DNA of 64,000 nucleotides from CBDCCT01 sp965214995 (GTDB lineage: Bacteria > Deinococcota > Deinococci > Deinococcales > Trueperaceae), in NCBI GenBank assembly GCA_965214995.1, contig CBDCCT010000002.1, positions 4,774,001 through 4,838,000 of the forward strand, given 5' to 3'. This document shows, one piece after another, positions 1 to 8,622 of this stretch. The notes beneath the pieces were generated by a model. The model was not told the origin of the DNA and made no database searches. It was given only the letters and a program-made list of their open reading frames with translations. Both the position numbers and the translations under genes were made by a program. Each line of letters starts with the position of its first letter. The stretch's first letter is position 1.

Positions 1-1278
1 ATGCCCACCGTGGTCGCCGCCATCGGTTTTCTGGCGCTCGCGGGGCCGCGCGGTTTTGTCAACCTCAACCTGCGGGGCACGCTCCTCATCATCCTTGCGG
101 CGCACGTGTTTTACAACTACGCGGTGGTGGTGCGGATTGTGGGGGCCTATTTGGAAACCGTCGGCCCTAAGCTCCGCGACGCCGCCGCGGTGCTTGGCGC
201 AGGGACTTGGCGCACGCTCCTGCGCGTCACGCTGCCCTTGGCCGCGCCCGCCGTGCTGGCCGCCGCTACGCTCGTGTTCGTTTTCTCTTTTACCTCATTC
301 GGGGTTATCGTGATTCTGGCACCCCAGCCGCGTTTTGCCACCTTAGAGGTCGAGGTCTACCGCCTCACGCTGCGGCTTTTGCAGCTAGACACCGCCGCCG
401 TGCTCGTGCTGACGCAGCTTCTGGTTGTCGGACTCTTTACAGCTCTCTACACCCGCTTGCAGGCGCGGCTCGCGGTGCCGCTCGGCGCGGTTCGCAGCCT
501 TCCCCACGCCAAAGGTGCCGCCCGCGCTCTGTTGGCGCTCAACATGGCGCTGGTGGTGCTGCTCATCCTCTCGCCGCTTGTGGCGCTCACGGCGCAGGCT
601 TTTTGGACGAGCGAAGGGTTTTCCCTTGGTAACTTCTTGAGTCTCCGCGAGGCGTCCCGTTCCACCGGCTTTGCGGGGGCCGGGCGCGCGGTGCTCAATT
701 CTTTGCGGTTTGCGGTCTCGAGCACCCTGCTTTCGCTCCTCGTCGGCCTCGCCTTCGCCTACGCGGTGGTGCGCGGCGGGCTGCGCTGGCTCGACGGCTT
801 GAGCCTGCTACCCTTGGCGACGAGCGCGGTCACGTTGGGCTTTGGCTATCTGCTCGTGTTTCCGCAGCTTGCAGTAAGCCCCTGGGGCCTCACGCTTGCC
901 CACACGCTCATCGCCTTTCCCTTTGTGGCGCGGAGCCTCCTGCCCGCGCTGCGGGGCCTGCCCATGAGTATGCCCGACGCCGCGCGTTCTCTTGGCGCGG
1001 GTCCTTTGCGCGTGCTTGCCCGCGTTGAACTGCCCCTGCTCGCCCCCGCCCTCGTCGCCGCCGCCGCCTTTGCCTTTGCCGTGTCGATGGGCGAGTTCGG
1101 CGCGACGCTCGTCATCACCCGCCCCGAATTTGCCACGCTGCCCGTCGCCATCTTCGACCGCCTGGGCCGACCCGGCGCGGCCAACTACGGCGCGGCGTTG
1201 GCGCTGTCGGTGTTGCTCATGGCTATTACGGGCGCGGCCATGCTGCTGTTAGAGCGGTTCGGGAGGAGCGAGTTATAG
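1..1278 (+). CDS. thiP: ABC transporter permease, fused two-domain type (thiamine/iron class), 5' end outside window
   Basis: Inner-membrane permease of an ABC importer. Two copies of the EAA-loop region are visible, one near residues 60-85 (AAAVLGAG...LP) and one near 325-350 (AARSLGAG...LP). This shows two fused permease halves, as in ThiP, FbpB or CysT-like proteins. The rest is strongly hydrophobic. The visible 425 residues are shorter than the usual 500 or more for fused permeases and begin at base 1, so the N-terminal membrane segments probably lie upstream. The ThiP assignment rests on the ATPase and thiamine pyrophosphokinase 2.5 kb downstream. An iron(III) permease is the main alternative. 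Confidence 0.75.
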   Translation: MPTVVAAIGFLALAGPRGFVNLNLRGTLLIILAAHVFYNYAVVVRIVGAYLETVGPKLRDAAAVLGAGTWRTLLRVTLPLAAPAVLAAATLVFVFSFTSFGVIVILAPQPRFATLEVEVYRLTLRLLQLDTAAVLVLTQLLVVGLFTALYTRLQARLAVPLGAVRSLPHAKGAARALLALNMALVVLLILSPLVALTAQAFWTSEGFSLGNFLSLREASRSTGFAGAGRAVLNSLRFAVSSTLLSLLVGLAFAYAVVRGGLRWLDGLSLLPLATSAVTLGFGYLLVFPQLAVSPWGLTLAHTLIAFPFVARSLLPALRGLPMSMPDAARSLGAGPLRVLARVELPLLAPALVAAAAFAFAVSMGEFGATLVITRPEFATLPVAIFDRLGRPGAANYGAALALSVLLMAITGAAMLLLERFGRSEL

Positions 1279-1355
1279 AAACCAACGTGTAGAGGAACCG
1301 GCCTCCTGGTTCCTATGTGAGGAGTTGAAACCGAAATTGCGTAGAACGAAAGAGA

Positions 1356-1383
1356 AAAGCCGACCGCAAAAGGTCGGCTTTCT
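1356..1383. terminator. Intrinsic terminator, probably bidirectional
   Basis: A perfect 10-bp stem AAAGCCGACC (1356-1365) / GGTCGGCTTT (1372-1381) encloses a 6-base loop. It is flanked by A-rich and T-rich tracts and sits between two convergent genes, so it can serve both the permease and the lipoprotein gene. Confidence 0.85.
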
Positions 1384-1418
1384 GACTCAGTCTAACTAGC
1401 AAAGACTAAAACTTGGCT

Positions 1419-2774
1419 TTAATCTTCTTCTTCCTCACCTTGAGGCGAGATAGCTACGTAAGCGATCTTGGTGTTTCTGCTGTTGGCTGTGGGTGTAATG
1501 GTCAGTACACCGTTCCCCTGCCCGTCTTCATCCCCGATAGTCACCACGAGCGGGTCCACAGTTTGTACAAAAAGGGCGGCAATGTCGCCGTTGGAGGGAG
1601 CCGGGTTGCTTGCCCGGTTGGGCGGCGTGTACGGGCTGTCTGGGAAAACTACGCTTTCAACGCTTACCTGGTATGCCGGGTAAGGTTGGCCAACAACCGT
1701 GGATGGAGCCGCCTGCACCTGGGGGTCGCCTAACGCAAGTTGAACCTCGTAGGTGCCTTCCGGCAGGGCAATCTGCCAGGCGCAGTTTTGAGCAACACCG
1801 TTGAAGCTGCCTTCGCGCGCAAGGACGGTTGCCCCTTGCATGTGCATGAAGGTGTCAAGAAGCTGGGGAACGTCAGGTATGTCACGGTCGCGGCCGTTGC
1901 CATCATCGTCTGGATCGGTCGGTTCGTCGCTGAGGTCACAGAGGTTGGAGGTGGCTTGATTGTTTTCGATGGTTACCCAACCGTAAGTCTGGCCGTTTCT
2001 GTCGCCAAAAGGCAAACCAAAGTCCCCGATATAACCGTCAGGCGTGTCCGCACCTTCATTCTGGAAGTTGACATCATACTCACCAGTACCAGCAGGTGGC
2101 GCATCAACAACGGTAATCGTCACCGTTGCGGGGTCGGAGGTTTCGCCGCCCGCGGTGAGGGTGTAGGTGAAGGTGTAGGTGGAGCCAATAGCGGCGTCCG
2201 CTGCGGCTGTGTAGGTGTATGTGCCGTCCATGTTGTCGGTAAGCTCGCCATCGGTGTCGGTAACGGTGACCGTGGCTGTCGCGCCAGCGGGAACGGTATC
2301 GTTGGCTAACAACTGTGCGTTGCTGATGGTGACCGGTTGACCGGGATTAACGGTGAAGCTGGGGTCGTCCTCCGCCTCGAGCTCGTCGTCCCCGTTACCA
2401 CCGCCATTAGCAGGATTGATGGTGATGCTGACGGTTGCGATGTCAGAGGTGCCCGCGTCATTACGCGCCCTGTAGGTAAACTGATCCGATGTGGCTGTGG
2501 CTAGCGGTGTGTAGGTGAAAGAGCCGTCGGCATCGAGCACCAAATCTCCCGCCGCGTCGGCCTCGAGCACTGCTTCTAAGTCAGCGCCCATGTCATTACC
2601 CAGCACGCCGGGCGCGGGTATGTCGAGCGACTGCCCAACAGTTACCTCGTAGCTGTTGTTGACCGCCGTGGGCGGCACGCCGTTTCCGTCGCCACCCGGG
2701 CACGCCGTCAGCAGGAACATAAGCCCCACCATCAGCGTCAGGACGAGCGGCTTTCCATTCTGTCTAAACTTCAT
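1419..2774 (-). CDS. Secreted lipoprotein with Ig/cadherin-like repeats and a C-terminal malectin-like domain
   Basis: The 451-residue protein starts with a signal peptide and lipobox LLTAC (lipidated Cys25), so it should be anchored on the cell surface. Two beta-sandwich repeats of the Ig-like/VCBS kind follow, near residues 35-118 and 135-225; both contain the phrase DGxFTYTP or DGTYTYT typical of these families. The last 220 residues (YDVNFQ..., LPEGTYEVQLALGDP) resemble malectin/carbohydrate-binding folds. The tail is acidic. It is read opposite to the thiamine genes and is probably an independent transcript. A role in sugar or wall binding is inference. Confidence 0.8.
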   Translation of the reverse strand: MKFRQNGKPLVLTLMVGLMFLLTACPGGDGNGVPPTAVNNSYEVTVGQSLDIPAPGVLGNDMGADLEAVLEADAAGDLVLDADGSFTYTPLATATSDQFTYRARNDAGTSDIATVSITINPANGGGNGDDELEAEDDPSFTVNPGQPVTISNAQLLANDTVPAGATATVTVTDTDGELTDNMDGTYTYTAAADAAIGSTYTFTYTLTAGGETSDPATVTITVVDAPPAGTGEYDVNFQNEGADTPDGYIGDFGLPFGDRNGQTYGWVTIENNQATSNLCDLSDEPTDPDDDGNGRDRDIPDVPQLLDTFMHMQGATVLAREGSFNGVAQNCAWQIALPEGTYEVQLALGDPQVQAAPSTVVGQPYPAYQVSVESVVFPDSPYTPPNRASNPAPSNGDIAALFVQTVDPLVVTIGDEDGQGNGVLTITPTANSRNTKIAYVAISPQGEEEED

Positions 2775-3024
2775 CTTTTATTACCCCCTTCCAAGAGTAA
2801 TGGGTATGGTTACAGCAAAGTCAGTCTAATGGGATACCGCACTTTGTGCAACTCTTACAAAGGGTAAAGCGAGCGAGCGGCCTCAATAGTGGTAAATTTT
2901 ACTAAGGACCCTTAAAGAAATCCTCATGAAGGTATGCAAATTCCAACTTTGGCGGATTTGGGGGCAGGTTCGCGTGAGCCGACCCCGCCGCCCGTCCGGG
3001 GTGCGCAAGAGGCAAGCTCTCGGG

Positions 3025-3030
3025 TATGCT
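3025..3030 (+). promoter_or_regulatory. Probable -10 box (TATGCT) directly upstream of the metallohydrolase start
   Basis: TATGCT lies 5 bases before the GTG at 3036 and 8 before the ATG at 3039. No Shine-Dalgarno sequence is present. This is the leaderless arrangement (TAnnnT next to the start codon) described for Deinococcus. No convincing -35 is visible. Confidence 0.4.
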
Positions 3031-3035
3031 GACGC

Positions 3036-3815
3036 GTGATGACCGCGCCCGCCCGCTTGCGTTTTCTCGGCTCGTCCGACTCCCAGGGCGTGCCGCGCTG
3101 GTGGTGCGGCTGCGCGGTCTGCGAGGAGGCGCGCACCCCGGGGGTGAACGCCCGGACCCGCCCGTCGGTTTTGATAGAGGGTCAAACGCGCGTTCTCATC
3201 GACGCCGCGCCCGAGCTGCGGCCGCAAATGACCAGGGAGGGCGTAAGGGACGTTGACGCGGTGCTCGTTACCCACGCGCACAGCGACCACGTGTCGGGCC
3301 TAAGCGACATCGGGGACCAGGCGCGCTGGACGAACCGCCCTACACCCGTCTACGCGCCCGCCGAGGTCGTGCCGCAACTTAAGGAGCGGTTTGCCTACAT
3401 GACGCGGGGGAACTTTGAGCGCCTTACGCCTTTTCGGGATGTGGAAACGTTGCGGCTTAGGGACTACGAGGTAAAGGCCCACAGAGTGCCGCACGGTTAC
3501 AACGGCTGGTCTTACGCCTTTCGTTTTAACGGGGCCGGGGGGAGCTGGGGCTATATGCCCGACTGTCTGGGGCTTCAGGACCTTGCGCCGTGGTGCGACC
3601 TCAAGCTCCTCATCCTGGGCACGAGCTTTTTCAAGGAGGACGCGCCCTTGGAGAGCCGCAGCGTCTACGACGTGGGGGAGGCGCTCGAGCTTCTCAAAAC
3701 CTTGAAACCGAAGCGCGCCGTTTTGACGCATCTGGGTCACGGCGTGGACGCGCGCAAGCCCGCGCCGGAGGGCGTTCTCTACGCTTCTGACGGCTTCGTC
3801 ATCAACTTACCGTGA
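3036..3815 (+). CDS. MBL-fold metallohydrolase, PhnP-like
   Basis: A 259-residue metallo-beta-lactamase fold protein. The metal-binding motif THAHSDH is near residue 77, a later metal Asp lies in MPDCLG and a further His in LTHLGHG. An N-terminal CGCAVC cluster matches the structural zinc site of PhnP-type phosphodiesterases. GTG at 3036 is followed directly by ATG at 3039 and either could be used. No phn genes are nearby, so the substrate is unknown; a cyclic phosphodiester is plausible. It is followed 21 bases later by the ABC ATPase and may be co-transcribed with it. Confidence 0.85.
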   Translation: MMTAPARLRFLGSSDSQGVPRWWCGCAVCEEARTPGVNARTRPSVLIEGQTRVLIDAAPELRPQMTREGVRDVDAVLVTHAHSDHVSGLSDIGDQARWTNRPTPVYAPAEVVPQLKERFAYMTRGNFERLTPFRDVETLRLRDYEVKAHRVPHGYNGWSYAFRFNGAGGSWGYMPDCLGLQDLAPWCDLKLLILGTSFFKEDAPLESRSVYDVGEALELLKTLKPKRAVLTHLGHGVDARKPAPEGVLYASDGFVINLP

Positions 3816-3836
3816 GCCGCTCTTGACACCGCACCT

Positions 3837-4853
3837 ATGACCCTGCGCCTCGAGAACCTCCACAAAACCTACGGGAGCATCCGCGCGGTGGACAGCGTGA
3901 CGCTTGCACTTCGCCCCGGCGAAACGGTCGCGCTGTTGGGACCGAGCGGCTGCGGCAAGAGCACCCTGTTGAGGCTCGTGGCGGGGCTCGAGCCGCCCAC
4001 AAAAGGCCGTATTTTTCTGGGAGACCGAGACATCACCGCGCTGCCGCCGCAGCGGCGGGGCTTCGGGATGGTGTTTCAGGACTACGCGCTCTTTCCGCAC
4101 CTCAATGTGGAGAAAAACATCGCCTTCGGCCTCGTCGAGGCGGGCTGGACGAAGGAGGCGCGGCGGGCGCGGGTGGGGGAGTTGTTGGGGCTCGTCGGGC
4201 TGGAAGGCTACGAAAAAAGGCGCGTGTTTGAACTCTCCGGCGGCCAGCAGCAGCGCGTGGCGCTGGCCCGCTCGCTCGCCCCCAAGCCCGCGCTGCTGCT
4301 TTTGGATGAGCCCCTGTCCAATTTGGACGCGACGCTCCGCGATGAACTCAAGCAGGAACTGGCGCAGATTCTGGGGGAGCTCGCGGTGAGCGCCCTTTTC
4401 GTGACCCACGACCAAAGCGAGGCCCTGACCATAGCCGACCGTGTGGCGGTGATGCGTTCGGGGAGGCTCGAGCAGGTAAACACGCCCGCCGACCTCTTCG
4501 CCGCGCCCGCCTCCGTCTGGGTGGCGCGCTTTCTGGGTCACACCAACGTGTATGAGCGGGAGAGGGTGCGGGGGCTTGAACCCTGCGACCCGATGCCGGA
4601 CGCGCCCTTTATCCTCCTGCGGAGCGACCTTATTACGCTGTCTCGAGCCCCGGGCCGGGGTGACGTTTCGGCCACGCTCGTGCGCCTCGAGCGCGCGGGG
4701 GCGGCGCATACGCTGCTGCTCGAGCTCCACCCGACTGGACTCCCTTTCCAGTGGACGGGCTTCACGCGCGAGTTGCCCGCGGGGTTAGGGCCGGGCGACA
4801 CCGTAAAGATTCACGTCCCGCCTCATGCGGTGCTCGGCCTCGAGGCTGAATGA
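3837..4853 (+). CDS. thiQ: ABC transporter ATP-binding protein, probable thiamine importer ATPase
   Basis: A 338-residue importer ATPase. Walker A GPSGCGKST is at 35-43, Q-loop Gln81, signature LSGGQ 133-137, Walker B plus D-loop LLLLDEPLSNLD near 152-164 and H-loop His191. The roughly 100 C-terminal residues form the TOBE-like regulatory region of the CysA/FbpC/PotA group, which E. coli ThiQ lacks. The ATGA overlap with thiamine pyrophosphokinase and the permease upstream make thiamine (or its precursor) the likely cargo. Ferric iron is the alternative. Confidence 0.85.
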   Translation: MTLRLENLHKTYGSIRAVDSVTLALRPGETVALLGPSGCGKSTLLRLVAGLEPPTKGRIFLGDRDITALPPQRRGFGMVFQDYALFPHLNVEKNIAFGLVEAGWTKEARRARVGELLGLVGLEGYEKRRVFELSGGQQQRVALARSLAPKPALLLLDEPLSNLDATLRDELKQELAQILGELAVSALFVTHDQSEALTIADRVAVMRSGRLEQVNTPADLFAAPASVWVARFLGHTNVYERERVRGLEPCDPMPDAPFILLRSDLITLSRAPGRGDVSATLVRLERAGAAHTLLLELHPTGLPFQWTGFTRELPAGLGPGDTVKIHVPPHAVLGLEAE

Positions 4854-5476
4854 GGGCGCTTGTACTGGCGGGGGGCGACATCCGAGTCACAGACGACCTA
4901 AGAGAAACGGCGGCCCGCGCCGACCTCGTCGTCGCCGCCGACTCGGGGCTGCGCCACGCGGAGCCGCTGGGCGTCACGCCCGCGCTGGTGGTGGGCGATT
5001 TCGACTCGGTGACAAAGGAGGTGCTGGCCGGTTATCCCGATGTACCCAGAAAAGCGCATCCTCCCGAAAAAGATAGGCTCGACCTCGAGCTCGCCCTGCA
5101 CCACGTTTTAGACGCCGGAGCGGACGAGGTCATTATCATTGGGGGTCTGGGCGGACGTTTAGACCAGACGCTCGCGGCGGTGCTGATTGCCGCCAAACTC
5201 ACGCGGGCGGGCGCGCGGGTGTGGCTCCACTCGGGCGACGTGAGGACGTTCTTTTTGTCGGGTGAGGATGGGCTCGAGCTTCCCCTACCCGTGGGTCAGC
5301 GGTTCAGCGTCTTGAGCCTCAGCGAGATTTCCGTCGTCACCCTCAAAAACGCAAAGTACCCGCTCACGCGCTTTGCCCTCCCTTTCGGCCTCGGTCGGGG
5401 CGTGTCGAACGAAGTCAGTGGAACGCCGCTTGAAGTTGCGCTCGAGGCGGGTCTCATCGTCGTGACGGTTGGCTAA
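4850..5476 (+). CDS. thiN: Thiamine pyrophosphokinase
   Basis: Transfers pyrophosphate from ATP to thiamine to form the cofactor TPP. The 208-residue protein has the family signatures: an N-terminal AGGD, then AADSGLRHA, VVGDFDS and KDRLDLELA, then GGLGGRLDQTLA, and a C-terminal GVSNEVSG. Its length is normal. The start ATG overlaps the ABC ATPase stop (ATGA), indicating translational coupling of uptake and activation. It ends 16 bases before the convergent aldehyde dehydrogenase. Confidence 0.93.
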   Translation: MRALVLAGGDIRVTDDLRETAARADLVVAADSGLRHAEPLGVTPALVVGDFDSVTKEVLAGYPDVPRKAHPPEKDRLDLELALHHVLDAGADEVIIIGGLGGRLDQTLAAVLIAAKLTRAGARVWLHSGDVRTFFLSGEDGLELPLPVGQRFSVLSLSEISVVTLKNAKYPLTRFALPFGLGRGVSNEVSGTPLEVALEAGLIVVTVG

Positions 5477-5492
5477 AGCTACCAGTGACGCC

Positions 5493-6911
5493 TCACGCCT
5501 TGCTGACTTCGATGACCTGGAGCTCGCTGTAAGACTCGAGCCCCCAGGTGCCGTTCTGGTAGCCGATGCCCGACCATTTCGAGCCCCCGAAGGGAACCGC
5601 CAGGTCTACCCCTCCGTGCTTGTTCACCCACGCTGTGCCGCTCGCGAGTTGCGCCGCGACGTCGGCCCCTTTGTCCAGGTCTTTCGTCCACACCGAGGCA
5701 CCCAGACCGAAGTGGGTCGCGTTCGCCCGCTCGAGCACGTCATCGAGCTCAGAAAAGGGCATGATAGGGAGCGCCGGGCCGAACTGCTCTTCGTCCACCA
5801 GCCGGGTGCCTTCGGCGATGTTTGTGACGACCGTGGGCGCGTAGAAGTAGCCCGGCTTGTTAAGGCGCTCACCACCGGTGACGATGGTCGCGCCTGCCCT
5901 CTTGGCATCCTCTACCAGCTCACTCACCCGCTCGAGTTGCGGCTTGTTGTTGAGCGGCCCGAGTTGCGTGGTGGGGTCGAGACCGTCGCCGACCCGCACG
6001 TTCTTGGCGAGGTCGGCGAGTTCTTGAACCAGCGCCGGGTAGACCCGCTCGTGTACATAGAGGCGTTTGACGGCGGTACAGGTCTGACCTACGTTCCCAA
6101 AGGCACCCCAAAACAGCTTCTCAGCCACCCCTTTCGGGTCCACATCGCCCAACACGATGGCCGGGTCGTTGCCGCCGAGCTCGAGCACCATCCGCTTGAG
6201 GTCTGGGGCGGCAGCGGCGGCGACCCTTTTGCCCGTTTCGACGGAGCCGGTAAAGCAGATTTGGCGGACCGCCGGGTGCGTGGTGATGGCCGCGCCTAGC
6301 TCGTCCCCGCCCGAGACGACGTTCAGCACGCCGGGGGGCAGCACCTCGCGCAAAACTTCGCCGAGCTTGAGCGTGGCGAGCGGGGTGTAAGGCGACGGCT
6401 TGAGCACCACCGTGTTCCCGACCAGGAGCGCGGGCGCTATCTTCATGGCCGCCAAGAAGATAGGATAGTTCCACGGCGCTATCGAGCCGACGACGCCCAG
6501 GGGCTTCCGGTGAACCTCGACCCGGCCGTCTTCGTCATCCCGCAGCACGTCGTGAGGAAGAGGAAAGGCAGCATACTCCCTGAACCAGTGCGCCGCGCCG
6601 CCCATCTCGCCGAGCGAGTCGCGGAGCGGTTTGCCCTGCTCGAGCGTCTCTACTCGCGCCACCTCGTCCGCGTGCGCGTCAATCGCCGCGGCGCAGTCTC
6701 GAAGCGCCTGCCGCCGCTTCTCTTCGTCCTTTCGCCAGCTCCGGAACGCCTCGGCGGCTGCCGTCATGGCGTCGTCGAGTTGGGCGTCGGTGCAGTCGGG
6801 GGCCTCGGCGAAGACTGAGCCCGTGGCAGGGTTGATGACGCCGTAAGTCCCTTTCGTGGCCGCCTCTTTTCCGTTGATGGTTAGGCTGAAACTCGCGGAC
6901 ATCGTGGTCAT
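5493..6911 (-). CDS. NAD(P)-dependent aldehyde dehydrogenase
   Basis: A 472-residue ALDH superfamily enzyme that oxidises an aldehyde to a carboxylate. Visible landmarks are the cofactor-binding PWNYP, the FTGS turn, the catalytic Glu in LELGGNDP and the nucleophile Cys in GQTCTA. Its closest style is the succinate-semialdehyde/short-chain aldehyde group, but the substrate cannot be read from sequence. ATG 6911 is used here; an in-frame ATG at 6902 is possible. The gene stands alone with about 200 bases of promoter region upstream. Confidence 0.9.
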   Translation of the reverse strand: MTTMSASFSLTINGKEAATKGTYGVINPATGSVFAEAPDCTDAQLDDAMTAAAEAFRSWRKDEEKRRQALRDCAAAIDAHADEVARVETLEQGKPLRDSLGEMGGAAHWFREYAAFPLPHDVLRDDEDGRVEVHRKPLGVVGSIAPWNYPIFLAAMKIAPALLVGNTVVLKPSPYTPLATLKLGEVLREVLPPGVLNVVSGGDELGAAITTHPAVRQICFTGSVETGKRVAAAAAPDLKRMVLELGGNDPAIVLGDVDPKGVAEKLFWGAFGNVGQTCTAVKRLYVHERVYPALVQELADLAKNVRVGDGLDPTTQLGPLNNKPQLERVSELVEDAKRAGATIVTGGERLNKPGYFYAPTVVTNIAEGTRLVDEEQFGPALPIMPFSELDDVLERANATHFGLGASVWTKDLDKGADVAAQLASGTAWVNKHGGVDLAVPFGGSKWSGIGYQNGTWGLESYSELQVIEVSKA

Positions 6912-7107
6912 AACTACCTCCTAACCAACTCATTCTGCGGGTACAGTGCCGCTATTCACCCCTACCGCCCAGAGACAAAGTTGATGAAACCCAACTCTAC
7001 GCCTCAGAACAAGGCGCGTCAACCTAAGATAGTTGCCGCGGAACTGTGTATTTGGGTTTGCAACAGCCGTTTTTAATGTCCAAACTCGTCGTAACGGTTG
7101 GAAAAGG

Positions 7108-8091
7108 CTACCAGCGGTGGTGTACCTGCTCCTTCACCCGCCCGTCATAGATTTCCCGCACGCGCGCCATCGTCTCCTCGGACAAAGGCGGCAGCTCGGC
7201 GGCGCGGGCGTTGTCGGTGACCTGCTCGGGGCGTTTGGCGCCGGGGATGGCGCACGAAACCGCGCCAAACATGAGAATCCAGCGCAGCGCGAACTGGGGC
7301 ATGGTGGCGTCTTCGGGGACGAGGGCCTGAAGCTCGCGCACCGCCTCGAGCCCTGTGTCAAAGTCCACGCCCGCAAAGGTCTCACCCTGGTCAAAGGCCT
7401 CACCGTGGCGGTTAAAGTTGCGGTGGTCGTTCTCGTCGAAGTGCGTGTCGCGGCTCATCTTGCCCGTCAAGAGGCCGCTCGCCAAGGGCACGCGCGCCAG
7501 GATGCCCACCTCGCGCGCTTCCGCCTCGCGGAAAAAGAGCCCGGCGGGCCGCTGCCGGAAGATGTTAAAAATAATCTGCACCGTCTCGACGCCCGGATAT
7601 TCGATGGCCTTGAGCGCCTCCTCGACTTTCTCGACCGAAACGCCGTAGTGCTTGATTTTCCCCTCCTTTTTGAGGTCATCCAGCACGCCAAAGGCTTCGG
7701 GCAGGTAGTAAACCTCCGCCGGCGGGCAGTGGAGTTGGACGAGGTCCAAGGCGTCGGTTTCTAAGTTTTTTAGGCTCCGGTCGATAAAGCCTGTTAGATT
7801 CTTGCGGTTGTAGCCTTCGGCGGTGTGCGGGTCGAGCCGACGCCCCGCCTTGGTGGCAACATAAAGAGGCTCGGAACGCTCCCTCTTCAAACGCGCCAAG
7901 AGTCTTTCGCTGCGCCCGTCGCCGTACACGTCCGCCGTGTCGAAAAAGTTGATGCCCACGTCCACCGCCCGGTGGAGCGCGGCCAGGGAGTCCTCGTCAC
8001 TCACCTCGCCCCAGTCGCCGCCGATGGCCCACGCGCCAAAAGAGATTTCGGAAACGTCGAAGCCGGTTCGGCCTAACGGTCTGTATTTCAT
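7108..8091 (-). CDS. Aldo/keto reductase
   Basis: A 327-residue NADPH-dependent oxidoreductase with a TIM-barrel fold. The catalytic tetrad is visible: Asp and Tyr in FFDTADVYGDG, Lys in ATKAG and His in VQLHCP. The cofactor region GAKRPEQV is near the C-terminus. It belongs to the large AKR group around YghZ/Tas-like proteins. Substrate unknown. Confidence 0.92.
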   Translation of the reverse strand: MKYRPLGRTGFDVSEISFGAWAIGGDWGEVSDEDSLAALHRAVDVGINFFDTADVYGDGRSERLLARLKRERSEPLYVATKAGRRLDPHTAEGYNRKNLTGFIDRSLKNLETDALDLVQLHCPPAEVYYLPEAFGVLDDLKKEGKIKHYGVSVEKVEEALKAIEYPGVETVQIIFNIFRQRPAGLFFREAEAREVGILARVPLASGLLTGKMSRDTHFDENDHRNFNRHGEAFDQGETFAGVDFDTGLEAVRELQALVPEDATMPQFALRWILMFGAVSCAIPGAKRPEQVTDNARAAELPPLSEETMARVREIYDGRVKEQVHHRW

Positions 8092-8151
8092 CTTTTCACC
8101 CCTATCGTGTTACTTGGGCCATCCTAACAGGCCCGCCGCGCGTGAGGACGG

Positions 8152-8157
8152 TAGAGT
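8152..8157 (+). promoter_or_regulatory. Possible -10 box (TAGAGT) for a leaderless start
   Basis: TAGAGT is separated by 5 bases from the ATG at 8163. No clear -35 element is seen. Confidence 0.35.
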
Positions 8158-8162
8158 GAGGC

Positions 8163-8528
8163 ATGACAGAGAGTGTGCGCCAAAGGATTTGGGGCGAGAA
8201 AGCCGACGCCATCGAACAACGCCTCCGGGCGCTCGACCCCGACTTAGCGGCGCTCGTGCTCGAGACGGCCTACGACAATGTGTTCGCCCGCCCCGGCTTG
8301 GACTTGAAAACCCGTGAACTTTTGGCCGTCGCCCACCTCATGAGCGTCGGCAGCGAGAGCGAGCTCAAGACCCACCTGCACGGCGCGCTCAACTGCGGCG
8401 CGACGCCGGACGAGCTTAAAGAAACCGTTTTGCACGCCGCTATGTTTTTGGGTTTTCCGCGGGCGCTCGCGGCGATGAAGGCGTTGCGGGAGGTGGAGGG
8501 GGCAAGACTAAAGGCAGAGGAGGTATAA
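8163..8528 (+). CDS. Carboxymuconolactone decarboxylase family protein
   Basis: A small all-helical 121-residue protein. The stretch LDLKTRELLAVAHL followed by HLHGALNCGATPDELKETVLHAAMFLGFPRA is characteristic of the CMD family. The CxxC peroxidase motif of AhpD is absent, so a peroxidase role is unlikely; lactone or decarboxylase chemistry is possible but unproven. It lies directly upstream of the PLP enzyme in the same direction and could share its transcript. Confidence 0.87.
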   Translation: MTESVRQRIWGEKADAIEQRLRALDPDLAALVLETAYDNVFARPGLDLKTRELLAVAHLMSVGSESELKTHLHGALNCGATPDELKETVLHAAMFLGFPRALAAMKALREVEGARLKAEEV

Positions 8529-8622
8529 ACGCCTGTCAACAGGCAGCGCGGTGTACTCCCTGAGACTTTCGCCACCTCTTTATCCTTTTACATAAGGTTT
8601 AATGGATAGAGGAGTTTATACC

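Noticed and set aside
1279..3035. TPP riboswitch near the thiamine genes
   Set aside because: No CUGAGA-type core upstream of the ATPase/thiN genes; the true transport operon start may lie before the window.
3807..4730. 307-codon minus-strand open frame opposite the ABC ATPase
   Set aside because: Shadow frame caused by high G+C in third codon positions; the plus strand encodes all ABC motifs.
5469..6299. Long plus-strand open frame of 276 codons opposite the aldehyde dehydrogenase
   Set aside because: It is antisense to a complete ALDH with all motifs; the translation is Arg/Pro/His-rich with no family features.
8529..8602. Possible SAM or T-box riboswitch before the Cys/Met PLP gene
   Set aside because: The gap is only about 75-95 bases and shows just a 6-bp hairpin (GCCTGT/ACAGGC); no riboswitch core was seen.
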